Shown here one piece after another: positions 35,581 to 47,238 of a stretch of DNA of 64,000 bases. Under the pieces are notes generated by a model. That model ran no database searches. It worked only from the letters and a program-made list of their open reading frames with translations, and was not told the origin of the DNA. Made by a program: the position numbers and the translations under genes. Source of the DNA: Pseudeuparius sepicola (lineage: Eukaryota; Arthropoda; Insecta; Coleoptera; Anthribidae); assembly GCA_963920635.1 (NCBI GenBank), contig OY987305.1, positions 9,215,153 through 9,279,152 of the forward strand. Reading direction: 5' to 3'. Position 1 is the stretch's first letter; the number at the start of each line of letters is the position of its first letter.

Positions 35581-36557
35581 ATTTTTTTTTAAATTTTGGC
35601 CTCACTTTGCGAACGCCCTGTATAACTTAGAGTATTAATATTTTCTACAAAAGGTTTTGAGCTGTGGCCAATTCGATGGCACCCTACATTTTATTCTTAA
35701 AATAGTGCCTAATATATATAATATTCTGAAAATTGGTCATTTAAAAAATCATAGTTAGCTATGGAATAATCACCCAATCGAAATATAGTGTCTGTGTGAT
35801 ATTTTCCCTTAGGTGAATCTAAAAAATATATAATGCTAATAAATATAATATAAATTTTACTCGGCTCTTCATATATTTCTAGAGTGTTCACAAGTCAACC
35901 CGGACATAGAGTAGGTATATTTTGGGTTTTTTTAGATTCCTTTTTCGAAATTTTGAGATTTTTTTTCAAAAAATGATCAATTTGACAGATAAGGTCACGT
36001 GGTTGTTTTTGAGTACGTTATTTGACATCATTGTTTTAAGTAAAACAGGTTGTCACGAGATTTTTTTAAATAATTTTTGTTTTGTTAGGTTGACAGACAG
36101 GATTCTGTTTGAAAGTTTGGATGACATATTATGTAAAAAAATGCATTTCTGTTTTTCCAAAATAAAATGTAAAAAATAAAGAAAAAATACCAAGAAAGAA
36201 AACGACCACCAATTAAATTACTTCGAATTCTTCATTCATTTAAATTGTTTTACCTTGAATTTTTTTAAATTTTCGCCTGCGCTCGCAATTTTCAACTGTA
36301 CAAAAAACTAAATAGAATTAAGTTAGAAAAGTTGTTTTGCTAATACTAAATCTGTCACGAAAGTTAGCCCCCCAGTTTGAAATGTCATGCTACGCGGATG
36401 ATCTTTAGCGCTTCCTTCCCTTTAAAGCGAAATAAAAAAAGGTTTCGTCTGGTTTCGGGCATTAAATAAAACTTAAAATTTAATAAAACACAAAACCCAC
36501 AAAATTCTTGTGAGCCATTTTCTAAAAACTGCCATTTTCAGGTAACCAAACACAAGA
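35581..36557. other. Immediate 5' region of Endophilin A
   Basis: AT-rich with no supported gene. At 36,540-36,541 the acceptor CATTTTCAG precedes 16 nt of 5' UTR and the Endophilin A start, so at least one upstream non-coding exon is expected. Confidence 0.4.
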
Positions 36558-39500
36558 ATGGCATTTGCGGGTTTGAAAAAGCAAATTAATAAGTGCAACC
36601 AGGTACGTTGTTTCCATGGGAACACACCGTTAAAATTTATTTTCGCTGTTATGTCCGTTATTAACATTTTTATATCCTTCCAGTATGTCACGGAGAAGAT
36701 GGGAGGTGCTGAAGGCACTAAACTGGACCTGGATTTTATGGATATGGAAAGAGTAAGTGTTTTACAGAACATGCATGTAATGCGGTTTTATCATAAATGC
36801 CCGGAATTAATGTAGAACAAGGGGGACTTTTATAATATAATGCATATGAGCCGTATCTATCAAACGGTCACTTGATGTTTTAACTTTTAACTAGAAAACC
36901 GACGTAACCTACGAACTAGTCGAAGAGCTTCAAACAAAGACAAAGGAGTTCCTCCAGCCAAACCCGACAGCAAGAGCTAAGATGGCGGCCGTCAAGGGCA
37001 TTAGCAAGCTAAGCGGCCAAGCAAAATCCAACACCTATCCACAGCCGGAGGGTGTCCTCGGAGACTGTATGCTGACTTATGGAAGAAAGCTTGGAGACGA
37101 CAGCATGTTCGGGCAGGCTTTGGTGGAAATGGGAGAGTCCTTGAAGCAGATGGCCGATGTCAAATATTCGCTGGACGACAACATAAAGCAGAACTTCTTG
37201 GAGCCCCTGCACCACCTGCAGACCAAGGACTTAAAGGAGGTTATGGTGAGTCACCATCATCTTATATCTCGTCTTTGGTTTTTAATATACTTCGGATATT
37301 GATGATTTCTTTTTCTGTGGAAAGAATTTACATTTAAAAACCGGAACAGAAAATTCTTTGTTATGGGAACAAAACGAGAAATACTGAAAATAAAAATATC
37401 TAATGAGTTGGTCCAAAATAATATTCATTTTTACTATACAAGGGGAGTCTCAACTATTGATATTTTTTTGTGTTTAGTTTAACTTTGTCTTTGTATTATT
37501 TTTAAATTAAACAACATAATCGGAAAACATGTTGTTACAAAACATTTATTATTACCGGGTTAAGAAGGGAATCTAGTAGTCTCCTCGCAATGTTTTCAAC
37601 TTTTTTGCTACAAATTACTTACGCAGTTTATTTTCCAAATTGTATAAAAAGGGTTAAAGTGTGACCCTTATGTTATTATACATTAATTTTCAAGAAGAAA
37701 GTCTCAGTGTGAATTTATTTCACTGAAAGCAAATAATAAGAAAGCTAAAAGTTGGTGAAACATAATCAGTCATTACATCCTATTCACCCCGATTCTGATT
37801 CCTTTAATCCAAATTTAATTATAATGCAATGGAGTGAAAACCATTTGAGTTCGGCTTGCATAGACGTCTGAAAGGTTTCTCATAGAATTTATTGTTCTCC
37901 CTTTTAAAAATATTAGTCGTCATTTCTCACTTTGAAAATAAAATATGTATATGGGATTTTTAAATTGACAGGAAAAGTTTAAATAATTATTATTAGTTCG
38001 GATCCTACATTAATGCCAGATTGATATTTTGTTGGCACGCTATGGTCTACTTCAACTTACTTATTATTTTATTTACTGTCACATTTCACCCCGGGGAGGC
38101 AGCGATATGCCATTATTAAATCATCTATGTATTTCGGGACATTTTCCTGGGAGAATATATCTGATTTTTTAACTTTCGGTTTTATGGCTGAAGCAAGTTT
38201 TGGGCCAACAAAATTGGCATCCGTGGCGTAGCTCGATGGGAGGAGTCCAATGCCACAAAGAAAGGGACCCCAGATCGCTTGGTTTTCATGTTAACAATTA
38301 AATTCATAAATAACATCACAACTCTATTAGTGAAAATCCGGTGGGATCTACTTCTAGATGAATTCAGCGAGAAGATTTACCTACGCGCTTAAGGACCCAT
38401 ATCCAGCCGATCCGGAGATACAACAAAAAAAAAACGAACTTTGAGTTTGAGGCCGGAAACAGGCTTATCCGACGCAGTTTATGGGTGGAACTATAAAAGA
38501 CCTATTTCGCCTTCAATATTACAACGTACACAAAACATATTTTATAGATCTATGCCCAACTAGCAAAGTACCTGTATTAATTTTTTCTTACCGAACGGAA
38601 AAGTTTTATTAACGTTTTATAAATGCTTAAAAATAGTTAATTTGCTGTGTTATCGTTTCGAGTATTACCATTTTGCTGTGTGCAACTAATTTGTTCTGTA
38701 ATATAGTTCTTAGAAAGTTCTTTCAGCTAAATTATAGAACGTTTATAAAATAGTTTTTTAATTGTTCTAAAAACGTTAATAGTACTACGTATACGACTGC
38801 TACACGTCTGTTTAGTTGCGTACAGTTAAATGTTTTATAAGAACTTAATTAAGCACTCTAATAAATCAGCTTTGTAAAAGTTTGGCAAATCACAGTTATA
38901 TTATATTTATATATTATATATTTTATAATATATTTTTACTTCCAAAGATGCTTTTAAAAACTATTTCATAGAAGTACTTTCCAAGTATTTAAATTAACAG
39001 CATTTAAGCAAGCGTAAATACCAAAAAGCGTGCATTGCAATCATTACAGAACGGTTTAGGTGTGCTCTCAACACCTAACCTAAAAAATTAGGTACATTAA
39101 AACGTGTGTGTATGATGTCATTTTCAAGAGAAAATAAAAAGAATGGGTGCATTTCGCAGAAAATTAAAGAATTATCATTTAATTCAACAAAATATTTATT
39201 CGGATAATAAATATAATAGCATTGCCAGTAATGCTAATGATAAAATCACTTCCACCAAAGAAGATTTAAAATCAAATACCGACAACTCTTTCAGCTGTAT
39301 TGCATATGCTGCTGATGATTGTAATTTTCACCAAAAGTCTTCAACGTTCAATGAAAGAGAGAAAATAGAGTTACGGGAACGTCTGAACTATCTTAAACGC
39401 CCTAAAATAAAAAAATATGTTGTCTATAATAGCATAATAGCATAGATAAATTATTATAGGTACATACGTAGAAAATGAAATTTTACACATTAATGTTACG

Positions 39501-42500
39501 AGCGGCTTCTGCGAAATTTTATAATGTATAAGTTTTTTCATTGTGTGCAAGATTAAAAAAATACTTATTATCAAGCTTAATGTTAAACTAAATGTTTAAA
39601 ATACGTCTCTGTTACATTGAGAGTAAGTTTCTTGTTTTATAAGCATCTCAAGCCCAACGCCCAACTAAAAGATCATATTATTATATAAGTGCTGAGTGTG
39701 TGACTAAAATGTTTTATAAGAATTTACGCCACAGAAAATATAGCTACGCGTACGCGTAGCTATATAGCTATACAGAAAATATAGCTACGCGTAGCTATAT
39801 TTTCTGTGATTTACGCCATGTTTGGTGTGGTTAGCTTACGTTGGATCAGCGACTCATTTTCATAAAATGTAAAAAATGAAATTTAAAACAAAAAAATAAT
39901 ACCGCATTAGTTGACGATATTTATTTAGTATTTAAACAAAAATAGCAGATATTTTTAATTAAAAAAAAAACATTTATTTTAATTTTTAATAAAAAAAATC
40001 ATCGATAATATACATTTCACAATAAATCTCAATTTGCACTAAAAATTATGTCACCCCACTATGTCATAAGTAAGATTAATAATTATTCGTTGTACTTTGG
40101 CACAATACTTTCATAAAACAGAAAATTATTAGTTGGGTGGTAACGTAAATTGTAAATTATGTTTTTAGTAGTTTTCTTACAAAGGAGGCACTACATTCCT
40201 GGCTCCCCTGACGGGCCGCCACTGGCGAGGAATATTGAATATTTCATTTAACAAATATTAGCCTTTTCCTTGGAATTTTGGATTCGTTTTGCCGCACTTT
40301 TGTTGCCCCGAATCGATCTAGCATGCTCACAAAGCCAGAGGGCACAGCCTGACTCGTTAATTTTTGTTTGTTACGCATTTTACCCCTACATAAAATTGCA
40401 GCCATTAAAATTATATAATAAAGAATTTTGGCCTTGATTTTTGTTATCGTAATGGCCGTGTTTCTCGAACAACGTTCACACATTGTCGAGAAAAATGATG
40501 TTATTAAAATGTGTAACTCCGCAGAATGTGTAATAAGTATTTCCATACCGAGCGTCGCTATGGAAAATGGAATTCCCGAAATCGGAATTTTCCGCGATAT
40601 CCGTTAGTTACATTTCAGTTTGTTCAGGTCGGAACTTATGATTTATTTGCAAAGCGTTTCCGATTTAGTTCGGAGTTTCTTACTTTTTAATTTGAGTTTA
40701 AATTGCAGTTTCAGAAACAAACATATTTGTTTTGGAAATGTGAAATATCAGGGGAAATAACTTGTTAACCGACTTCCGACTCTCTCAATGTACCTATATT
40801 ATGAAAAAGCTAGTCTGGTTCTGCGAGGAACGTATCTTGCAGTGTACCTATGACTTGTTGTTTTTCAGCACCACAGAAAGAAATTGCAAGGACGACGATT
40901 AGATTTCGACTGCAAGAGGAGGCGGCAAGCTAAAGGTGGGTACACTCAACCTTACGTACGACAATTCTCTAGACTTGTCTCCGAAAATCGGTATGCCGCT
41001 AACACAAAAATGATTTATAGCATCTAAACCGGGTCTTAGTCCTTATTCCAGCCCTGTAAAGAGTCAGGGTTCAAATAATGGTATGTAATCACAATTGGGA
41101 ATTTTTATTCCCTATGTTTTATGACGCCAGATATCCAACTTTCAGTTCTTCGTGTAGTGACAGTTTCTCGTATTTAGTAACAAAGCTTGTTTGTATTAAC
41201 ACAAAGTATTTACCGATATGTAAATTAGACGTTTTCAAAATTTCCCAGCAACTACATTTTCGATTGAAAGAAAGTTCGATTTATTCCAAAAATATTTTGG
41301 AAGTTTACTTAACTCACTAGTGCGTTTGTTATGGCAATACAGGGTGTTTCAAGAAGATGCATGATCTACAAAAAAGTGTCGGGCAAAAAGCTGGCTGTTA
41401 GGTTTAAATGACAAAAATAAATCGAACCAATATTCAGCTTGAAACCAAGCAGAGCAGTTTCCAAAATATCAACTTGCCAACAGATTTTTTTTGTAATTTT
41501 TTGAATCTTTGGAAATCAAAAAGAGCACCTTTTAGTTTCAGCTTGTTGGGTAAATTTTAGCAAAAAACAAGTTGTGCCCTGTAGGCTAGATATCAGTCTA
41601 ATAGCTATATCGAACATTTTGAGTAATATTTCATTTAGCTCATTTTATCCTGTATGTTCTAAAACGTTTTAGATGACCCTGTAAATTTTTTCATACTATA
41701 AATGACTGTAATTTTAGTGAAACATGTTCAATTGCCTCAATGTACAATGTACATATTTAATAGATTTTTGAAGCACCTTGTACAAAAGCTTGTTCTATCG
41801 CTTTACCCTAACTAGGATTTCTTATATATCCTATTAACTAAAAGATATAGAAAATACATAACGAATACATACAAGTAAATACATACAAGTTCTGCACCTG
41901 TTTTAGATGAAGAAATTAAAATATCTGAGGAAAAATTCGCCGAATCTTTACATCTTGCTCAGATGGGGATGTTCAATTTATTAGAGAACGATGTAAGTGG
42001 CATTGCATAACTTTCTGAAAGATTGGATCATTATAATGTACACCGTTTTAGGTAGAGCAAATTTCCCAATTAGCCACTTTCGCTGAAGGCTTGCTGGATT
42101 ACCACACTCAGTGCATAGAAGTTTTGAAACATCTGACGGAAGCTCTCCTAGAAAAGTAAGTTGGGACGGATTGTGGAAAAGTTTGGAGTTGGAAATTTCC
42201 ATATTTTAGGAAAGACGAGGCCGCGAATCGCCCAAAGGTGGAATTTGTCCCGAAATCGCTGCAGGACCTCAACATCGAAGGCGTTTCGGACGGTTATAAT
42301 GGTACAAACTCAAATTTTAATAATTTTTCGAACGCGCCTAATCACAACTCTAGCCAGTTATTCAAAGGGCCTGCTCCTAAGTCTGTTCCAATGAAACCGA
42401 AAATGAGCGTGCAGCCCATGATAGCGCCACCCGATCCCTTTGATCCCTGGAGTTACCCCCAAGGTAGTTTTTTTTTGTTTTTATAGTTTTTTTTTTCAGT

Positions 42501-45500
42501 TGAGTGTTCCGATTTTGTCCCAAAGGATTTTTGTTTGAAGTTGTCTGTCGCTTGGTTGTACAGGGTGATACACGTAACATTTTACCTCCCTAGTAACTTC
42601 TTTATTTTTCGAGTTAAAGAAAAAATTGTAGAGATAAAAGTTTTAAATTTTTTTTCATGGGCGTTTCCATGGTATTATTGAAATTGATGAAGGGTGTTCC
42701 GTAAAAGCGGTACAAGCCGAACTTATATTTTTTATATTATTAAATTTTCGGAATCGGGAAACAATCGATCGAAATTCGAATTTTATATCTCAAAAGTCCC
42801 ATTTTTTACTTAAAAGTTTTATGGAATTTCATGTTATAAAAGTGAAAAAACTGCGTGATAGGCAAAATAATCTGGCTGCAAATTTGACCACTTAGGATCT
42901 AGCCCTCCCTCGATTAGAAAGTAATTCATAACATATTTTCAGTTTTGAAAAATTATATGGTACCCATGGCATAGTAGCAATTTACATATTTATTTCCTGT
43001 GCGAGTTAATTGCGTTTTCTGTTCAAGATTTCGAAAAATTGTATCAAGAAAAGTCAATTCAGAATTAAAAATAATTTTCGTTTGCAACATTCGACCTAGT
43101 TTGATTTTCCCGCAACAAATTCATAATCACAATAGGCTGATTGAAAATGAATTTTGAGCAATATTCCGAATTAATGAATGAATTTTGTAACATTATTTTT
43201 ATTATTATTTTATAATTTTTTATTTTTTTATATGGTATAAATTAATTTCTATTCAAGCAGAGCTGGATCACAAATCTTGGGACACACTGTGTACATATTT
43301 TCTTTAATTACGCAGGATTTCTTTCCAATAAAAAACACCCTATACCTATTTTAAATTTATACTACCCTCGTTATAACCTCCCAATCTTGAAAATTATTAT
43401 TGTGTAAGAGAAAATTATTATTGAGTGAGAGATTGCAGCGTTTTTTTTTTACATTGTGCTGATTCATAGATGTTTTTGTTTTGAGGCAAAATCGGAACAG
43501 ATTAATTACAAAAGATATTTATTTTTTCCACTCTTTTACTTCCATATCAGATGTGGTAAAATATTGTAATGACAAAATAAAATAACGAAATAGTTTAATA
43601 TTCAGGTCGTGGACTTTAATTTTTCCATTATTTCAGAGATACCAGGAAATTGATGTGGAAATAATGATTTTTTGCCACGGTTTTTTTATTTTCTGTAGTT
43701 TACATTTATTTTTATTATTATAAGTTACTGGTACTATTTCGTTGCATCTACATTCTTAATATGCATAGCGTTTGTTATTATACAATAAAAAAATTGAACA
43801 TTTCCTTTATGGAAATTCTCTTTGATAATATTTAACTGATTGGGTTTATGTCCCCACGAATTTTTTTGTCTGCTTTATCTTGTTCGCAACTAAAAATTAT
43901 TGCAACTGAACTGGTTACCTAATATTTGACCCATTAATTTTATTTGTCACTTTATAAAAATTTATTTTGTATTAATTTTGTGTGTTGAGTATTTAGTTTT
44001 ATTTTGTAGTTCTCCCAAACCATAAATCCTGTCTCTACGGGCGTGGGAACATTTAAATAAAAATTTCTATAGATTTTTAATTACATTTTAGGTATTAAAA
44101 TTTTAGCAAAATATTGCTTATCTACACTTATTTACAATACTAAAATGATTATATTAGTACTTACACTTATAAAAATCTTTGGAAAATTTGCTTTCAGTAA
44201 ATTTTCTTCCGTCACATTTGCAGCTTCCAAAATATGCGATATTTGTATAGCGGACCCGTGCACAATGACATTTTCGGTTGCAAAAAAATTATATGCAATG
44301 TGGTACATTTCCTAACCGAAAACGAATATACTCGTACAATGATGCCATTTGTTTATAGTCGTAGAAAAATTTTAAAAATTATAATACTATCTTTTTAAGG
44401 CCTTGTAAAAAAGTTACAAGGTGTTAAAATTTTAGAAAATATGTGGACTGAATATCTACCAAACTGGGTGAGATATTCAAGTCATATTTGGACACTTTAT
44501 AACGGCATAGGTTAGCATAAAGCCTGGTAATATCAAACACCTTTAACAACCAGTGGCGGAGAAATAGGTAATTATTACAATAATTTTTATTAAAAAAATG
44601 AATCATCTTGTGTAGTCATAAAATGTATTGAAATTTGTATGTAGATTTTAATTCTGAACAAAGATGTCCTCTTGGCATTTTTTTATATGTGCCCTGGCAA
44701 ATTTGATTTTTTTTGTAATATTTCAGGGTTTTTCTGAAAAAATAACTAAAGAATTGGCTCCATATGTAAGACTCAAAGTAGAATAAAGTAACTTTTCCAA
44801 TAAACTTGCCCATTCAAGCTTTTACTTTGCGAGATACAGCGTAACATTAATTTTATCTTCCCTATAAAGGTTTTAGACCCTGTATCTTCAAAAGTATGGA
44901 CTTAAATAGGCATGTTTATTGGAAAAAGTTACTTTATTTAAGGTAGGAAACATATTTTTCTACTTTGGGTCTTACTTATGGTGGCAGTTTTTTAGTTAAT
45001 TTTTCATAAATATCCTGAAATAATATTTGCCATGAAACAATTACACATATAAAAAATGCCAAGAGGACATTTTTGTTTACAATTAAAATTTACATGCCAA
45101 TTTCAATACATCTTATTACTATACAAGGTGATTAATTTTTTCAATAACAATTGTTGCTTGTTCAAGGTAATTAACAGGTTTACACCAAATATGTTTTGGG
45201 GTGAAGTTTACAGTCTCATAAAAAGCTTCCAGGTATTTATTCTATAAAATGGGAAAGCAGAGTTGACTGCCAACAAGGCTCAAACAAACAAACACAAATT
45301 ATGCGAACGGAAAGTACTTATTTTTGTTTGCAGCAAATATTGCGTATTTATTTAATGATTTTCGACAGTTGTTTTTCATGGCACCCTAGGATATTTTTCG
45401 CAACTGTATTTTCCGCGGTGACTACCAACCCCGAAGGCGGCGTTGATTTTTTGCGTCGCTCTTATAACCGTGACGCACTATACAATGTATTTTTGGCGGC

Positions 45501-47238
45501 CGCCCGCCACGATTGACGCGCTCCTTATTTATAAACCCCCATTGAAAAACACGAAACAAGTCCAGACGCGGAGCAGGCACTGAAATGGCGGCCTTCCGGT
45601 TGCCGGCATTCCTAACGTGTCTTAACTGTTGTCGCACAGATATGTTGTTAGGGGCCTCCCAAGCTTCATCTCCACAACACAAGCCCCACCAGCTGGAGTT
45701 GATCCCAGGACAGCACTCGGCCAACGGTAATTAGCTTTGTTGGATCGTAGATATTATATGGTTTTGTTATGGTTGTGCGCTTCGTGCATGAGTTTTGATT
45801 CTGACCCCGAAAAGGCGTAAAATAACTGACATTTTACGCCAGAGGTGCATCCAGATGTTTCGCAAGACCACATTTTAGTTATTCTGTGGCAAGACCAAAT
45901 AATAACAATTTTAAGATGGAAACGTTTTATGTTCCGTCTGTTTCGTGTTAAAGTTAAATAACGATCGTTCATTAGCAGACTTTATTGCCTTGGGGCGATA
46001 AAGTACATTTTTTACGCCGTGAAATACCACAGTAAAATAGATATCATTTGGTCTATAGAAATATTATTTTTGTAGAAGTCGTCATTATATTTCCATTGAT
46101 TTAAAGAGATTATAACTTGCATTTGACATCATTATTTTAATGTTGACTGTTAAAATGCGTTAATGGCGTTTGTCAGTGTTAGAAGTTTTTAAGATATTAT
46201 TTTAGCGGCAGAAATTATGGAAATGCCCTAAATTATAGCTAAATGTCGCAGAGGGAGAAGCGGTCAGCTCAAATGTCAAGTAAATTCCATGCCTTAGACA
46301 GACGTCATTGCCGAAGTTTTTACCCCACACTTAATTTTATTGCTTTACTTTTCACAGTTGACTGGCTTCAGTCGTTTCATTACTACAAATTTAATTAATT
46401 TATTTAACCGTAAAGTGTAGGATCATTTTCTTATTTACATAGCTTACAGGATTACATGGTACGTACTAGGTATAGGTAATCAGGATCTTTAATGAACTAG
46501 GCAGATAATTTTCTTTTTAACGAGCTACACCAGATATTTTCAGTGAGGCGTTGTATTATTTACTTTCATTTTGACCCGAATACCCAACAAGCTGTTAAGG
46601 CAGAGGAACACCAAATGTATGCAGCAGACTCCCGAACGTTGACTTACCTTTAATCTGGACGATAGCAGAGATGTTTCCCTGGGATTTTGATGTGTATTGT
46701 TCGTACTATTTGTTTTGATGTTTCCAGCATCCCCATTGCCGTCCCCAATGAAGTCTCCTGCCAGAACACCGGTGGCTCGCCAGGCCGCCTGTACAGCTTT
46801 ATACGACTTTGATCCAGAGAATCCCGGTGAACTTGGTTTTAAGGTAACTATTAAAATTCCATAACTTGTGTCGCTTTCTTGTTTTGCGTATCTGACAAAA
46901 ATACCCATGGACACCGCAAAAATGCACGTGCGCGTTTCGTAAAAATGCGCACTGTACCGAATAATTAATTAAATGGATCTGAGTGAAGCAAGCGGACGGC
47001 CAATGCTGATTCATTTATTTTGACGATTTTATCGAAATAAAGATTGAGTGTGCCGTGAATCATTTAAAAAAAACGGATATTTTGGGTGTCTTGGCGATAA
47101 TGCTGTTTGTGTTTTCAGGAAAACGATGTAATAACACTTTTGAACAAAATCGATGAGAATTGGTTCGAAGGCAGCGTCAATGGTCGCACGGGGTATTTCC
47201 CTGTAAACTATGTACGAGTTGATGTGCCATTGCCATAA
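36558..47238 (+). CDS. EndoA: Endophilin A (N-BAR and SH3 protein)
   Basis: Nine coding exons: 36558-36602, 36684-36752, 36895-37245, 40869-40935, 41907-41992, 42052-42155, 42210-42463, 46728-46843, 47119-47238. All have GT-AG borders and phases agree, giving 403 residues. The start [12 protein letters not shown] is the amphipathic helix H0. The N-BAR domain follows (to about 245), with [26 protein letters not shown] and [19 protein letters not shown] proline-rich linker leads to the SH3 domain (about 347-398) with ALYDF, ENWFEG and GYFPVNYV. Endophilin A bends membranes and recruits dynamin and synaptojanin in synaptic vesicle endocytosis. Fly EndoA is somewhat shorter; the extra length is in the linker. 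Introns 3 (3.6 kb) and 7 (4.3 kb) are long. Confidence 0.95.
37246..40868. other. Endophilin A intron 3
   Basis: Mostly AT-rich. Holds a GGCGTAGCTCGATGGGAGG transposon-end motif near 38,224 and a hairpin insertion at 39,730-39,808. A GC-richer segment at 40,270-40,560 might be conserved non-coding DNA. A 100-codon frame at 39,143-39,445 lacks splice or family support. Confidence 0.4.
39730..39808. mobile_element. 79-bp hairpin insertion with 8-bp duplication
   Basis: The unit begins CACAGAAAATATAGC and ends with its complement. The motif ATAGCTACGCGTA occurs repeatedly inside in both orientations, so the whole unit folds back on itself. ATTTACGC flanks it on both sides (39,722-39,729 and 39,809-39,816). 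An 8-bp duplication with CACAG...CTGTG ends suggests a hAT-type miniature element. Confidence 0.7.
41340..41780. mobile_element. TA-flanked MITE in Endophilin A intron 4
   Basis: Starts CAGGGTGTTTCAAG after TA and ends TTTTGAAGCACCTTG before TA (41,781-41,782). Only the outer 15 bp or so are clearly inverted. It is 441 bp long and has no open frame of note. Confidence 0.6.
44560..45170. repeat. Foldback in Endophilin A intron 7
   Basis: AAGATGTCCTCTTGGCATTT at 44,662 recurs inverted near 45,057. AGTAACTTTTTCCAATAAAC-type sequence pairs around a centre near 44,845. The arms are about 230-270 bp and moderately diverged. The outer borders are uncertain. Confidence 0.65.
45640..45726 (+). CDS. 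EndoA: Candidate 87-nt cassette exon of Endophilin A
   Basis: Between exons 7 and 8, GTCGCACAG precedes and GTAATT follows an 87-nt segment. It enters and leaves in phase 1, so including it adds exactly 29 residues ([20 protein letters not shown] and onward) to the linker without a stop. It lies in a locally GC-rich island (45,420-45,730) inside an otherwise AT-rich intron. The Pro/Gln/Ser-rich content suits a disordered linker before the SH3 domain. Alternative splicing is inference. Confidence 0.5.

Larger units (their letters stand above)
42464..46727. other. Endophilin A intron 7
   Basis: Includes a CAGGGTGATACACG terminus near 42,562 and a foldback at about 44,560-45,170. It also holds the GC-rich island with the candidate cassette exon. 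The rest is AT-rich with no supported gene. Confidence 0.5.

Noticed and set aside
39143..39445. 100-codon frame in Endophilin A intron 3
   Set aside because: Composition is Asn/Lys/Ser-rich as expected from AT-rich DNA; no splice signals or recognisable motif. Kept only as a weak possibility.
45422..45724. 100-codon minus-strand frame
   Set aside because: It is antisense to the GC island with the cassette exon; the plus-strand reading has matching splice phases and is the better explanation.
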